Made by a program: the position numbers and the translations under genes. From NCBI GenBank assembly GCA_964476135.1, contig CAYYYG010000047.1:1-6385 (forward strand): a DNA stretch of 6,385 nucleotides. The letters are read 5' to 3'. Source of the DNA: CAYYYG01 sp964476135 (GTDB lineage: Bacteria; Patescibacteriota; Microgenomatia; UBA1406; GWC2-37-13). The notes beneath the pieces were generated by a model, which was not told where the DNA came from, did no database searches, and was given only the letters and a program-made list of their open reading frames with translations. This document shows, one piece after another, positions 5,540-6,385 of the stretch. The number at the start of each line of letters is the position of its first letter. The stretch's first letter is position 1.

Positions 5540-6138
5540 ATAGTACTAAATCCGTATCTATTCATCTTAACTTTAAAATCTTCAAAATTTTTATAAAGTT
5601 CTGCGTGAATGCCAAATTTATCGGCTGCATTTACGTTAGTGTCGTCATCATCCCAAAAGAGAATCCTATCTTTAGGTATTTTATCAAGATCGTTAACTAA
5701 CTTAGCGTAAAATTTTTGTGAAGGTTTTTTGTGGCCTAAATGAGCCGAGGCATATACTTTATCAAATAAGTTAGCAAAACCCATATTTTTAAGCATGTAA
5801 TTTACTCTGTGTTTTTCCTGATTTGTGGCTAAATAACACTTTATTCTTTTTTTACGCAGTGATTTAATGTAATCTTCAAGTTTTTCGTTAATTTTATGTT
5901 CTGATGTAAACCAATATTGCATAAAGTCTTCAACAGTTTTTTGCCAACCCCATTTTTTTAGCCATGCAGGTAAAACAGCCTTAAGATCGGATTTACCAAC
6001 CAAGCAGTTTTGAAATTCATCGGTAAAAAAAGGGAGGATCGCATCTTTTGTTATTCCATAATCCCGGCATAATTGCTCGCTAAATCTTTCTGCATTTATG
6101 AGTACTCCGTCGGCGTCAAAGATGATAACTTTAATCAT
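5536..6138 (-). CDS. HAD-superfamily hydrolase
   Basis: A 200-residue haloacid dehalogenase-like phosphohydrolase, probably cytoplasmic and acting on a small phosphorylated metabolite. Its substrate cannot be read from the sequence. Four HAD motifs are visible: motif I FDADGVL (nucleophile Asp8, acid/base Asp10), motif II LATNQ at about 105, motif III Lys in GHKKPS at about 140, and motif IV WDDDDTNV at about 165. The insert between motifs I and II (about 15-95) is mostly helical with Trp/Lys, as in C1-cap subfamily I enzymes. I chose the ATG at 6138 because MIKVIIFDADG is the usual HAD beginning; an in-frame ATG at 6153 would add five residues (MYNPL). No Shine-Dalgarno sequence precedes either start. 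The TGA stop (5538-5536) lies inside the -35 box of the aromatic operon promoter, so the genes are adjacent but separately controlled. There is no obvious link to aromatic synthesis. Confidence 0.88.
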   Translation of the reverse strand: MIKVIIFDADGVLINAERFSEQLCRDYGITKDAILPFFTDEFQNCLVGKSDLKAVLPAWLKKWGWQKTVEDFMQYWFTSEHKINEKLEDYIKSLRKKRIKCYLATNQEKHRVNYMLKNMGFANLFDKVYASAHLGHKKPSQKFYAKLVNDLDKIPKDRILFWDDDDTNVNAADKFGIHAELYKNFEDFKVKMNRYGFSTI

Positions 6139-6144
6139 TAAAGG

Positions 6145-6157
6145 ATTATACATTATA
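6145..6157 (-). promoter_or_regulatory. Possible -10 elements for the HAD gene
   Basis: Two TATAAT hexamers lie back to back at 6157-6152 and 6150-6145 on the minus strand. The second ends six bases before the ATG at 6138, so transcription from it would begin at or near the start codon and give a leaderless mRNA. No good -35 hexamer is found at 16-18 bases. The region is so AT-rich that chance matches are easy, so this is a weak call. Confidence 0.3.
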
Positions 6158-6199
6158 TAAATTCTTATTTATGAATCTCTATTCGATTATTTCGTTTAA

Positions 6200-6385
6200 T
6201 TAAATGCTCGATGATATAAACTTCAGTATTGAATTTATGTTTGTATCCAATTGATGGATTCTATTCGTCAGATTGTTTTTTGCGCTTTTTATTTCTCCAG
6301 TATGATATTTTAAAATAGTATCCGTATCTTTCAAAATATTCCCCGTTATAACACAAACAACTTTCTCATTTTTTTTAATAACTCC
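6200..6385 (-). CDS. thrC: Threonine synthase, C-terminal end (partial)
   Basis: This is an open frame entering from the right edge and ending at TAA 6202-6200; 61 residues are visible. The stretch KVVCVITGNILKDTD resembles the conserved near-C-terminal segment of threonine synthase, which usually reads like VVCVLTGHGLKDPD. Threonine synthase is the PLP enzyme that converts O-phosphohomoserine to threonine in the cytoplasm. The tail after this motif is Lys/Asn-rich and I do not recognise anything in it. The PLP lysine and the rest of the fold lie outside the window, so the assignment rests on one motif. The gene points the same way as the HAD gene downstream, with about 60 bases between them and no clear terminator, so the two could be co-transcribed. 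The motif is slightly off consensus (Asn-Ile for His-Gly, Thr for Pro). Confidence 0.7.
   Translation of the reverse strand, partial: GVIKKNEKVVCVITGNILKDTDTILKYHTGEIKSAKNNLTNRIHQLDTNINSILKFISSSI

Noticed and set aside
6154..6199. Terminator between threonine synthase and the HAD gene
   Set aside because: Only weak, AT-only inverted repeats are present (for example ATAAAT/ATTTAT) with no GC-rich stem and no T run after it.

Overview
The window is a bacterial, AT-rich stretch in which every convincing gene lies on the minus strand. It is best read from right (6385) to left (1). The genetic code is standard: TGA is used as a stop by the HAD, pheA, tyrA and aroB genes. A consensus sigma70-type promoter is present. 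None of the start codons that can be seen has a convincing Shine-Dalgarno sequence. I cannot name the organism. AT-richness, absent SD motifs and divergent family members would suit an uncultured, possibly Patescibacteria-like lineage, but that is a guess.

Layout in the direction of transcription: (1) the last 61 codons of a probable threonine synthase (6385-6200). (2) A HAD-family hydrolase (about 6138-5536). (3) A regulatory leader (5539-5250) with a perfect TTGACA/TATAAT promoter, a 25-residue leader peptide carrying Tyr-Phe-Phe-Phe-Tyr-Phe, competing RNA hairpins, an intrinsic terminator and two further strong hairpins. (4) A tightly packed aromatic amino acid operon: DAHP synthase (5249-4296); a small prephenate-dehydratase-like pseudoenzyme ending in an ACT domain (4268-3705); prephenate dehydratase pheA (3702-2848); a chorismate mutase/prephenate dehydrogenase fusion tyrA (2861-1743); 3-dehydroquinate synthase aroB (1756-677); and EPSP synthase aroA (680 to beyond base 1). 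The aroA start overlaps the aroB stop as ATGA, pheA/tyrA and tyrA/aroB each overlap by 14 bases, and the ACT gene and pheA are 2 bases apart.

Together the genes cover the entry into the shikimate pathway (DAHP synthase, AroB), a late common step (AroA) and the dedicated branches to phenylalanine (PheA) and tyrosine (TyrA). The leader reads out both end products: a ribosome stalled for charged tRNA-Phe or tRNA-Tyr should free an antiterminator and let transcription enter the operon, while fluent translation should allow termination. Tryptophan codons are absent from the leader and no trp gene is in view. Feedback at protein level is likely through the ACT domain of PheA and perhaps through the catalytically stripped PheA-like protein next to DAHP synthase.

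The main discoveries are the Tyr/Phe attenuator and the PheA-derived ACT pseudoenzyme. There are no RNA genes, mobile elements, CRISPR arrays or gene-free stretches longer than 300 bases. The only sizeable noncoding interval is the regulatory leader.
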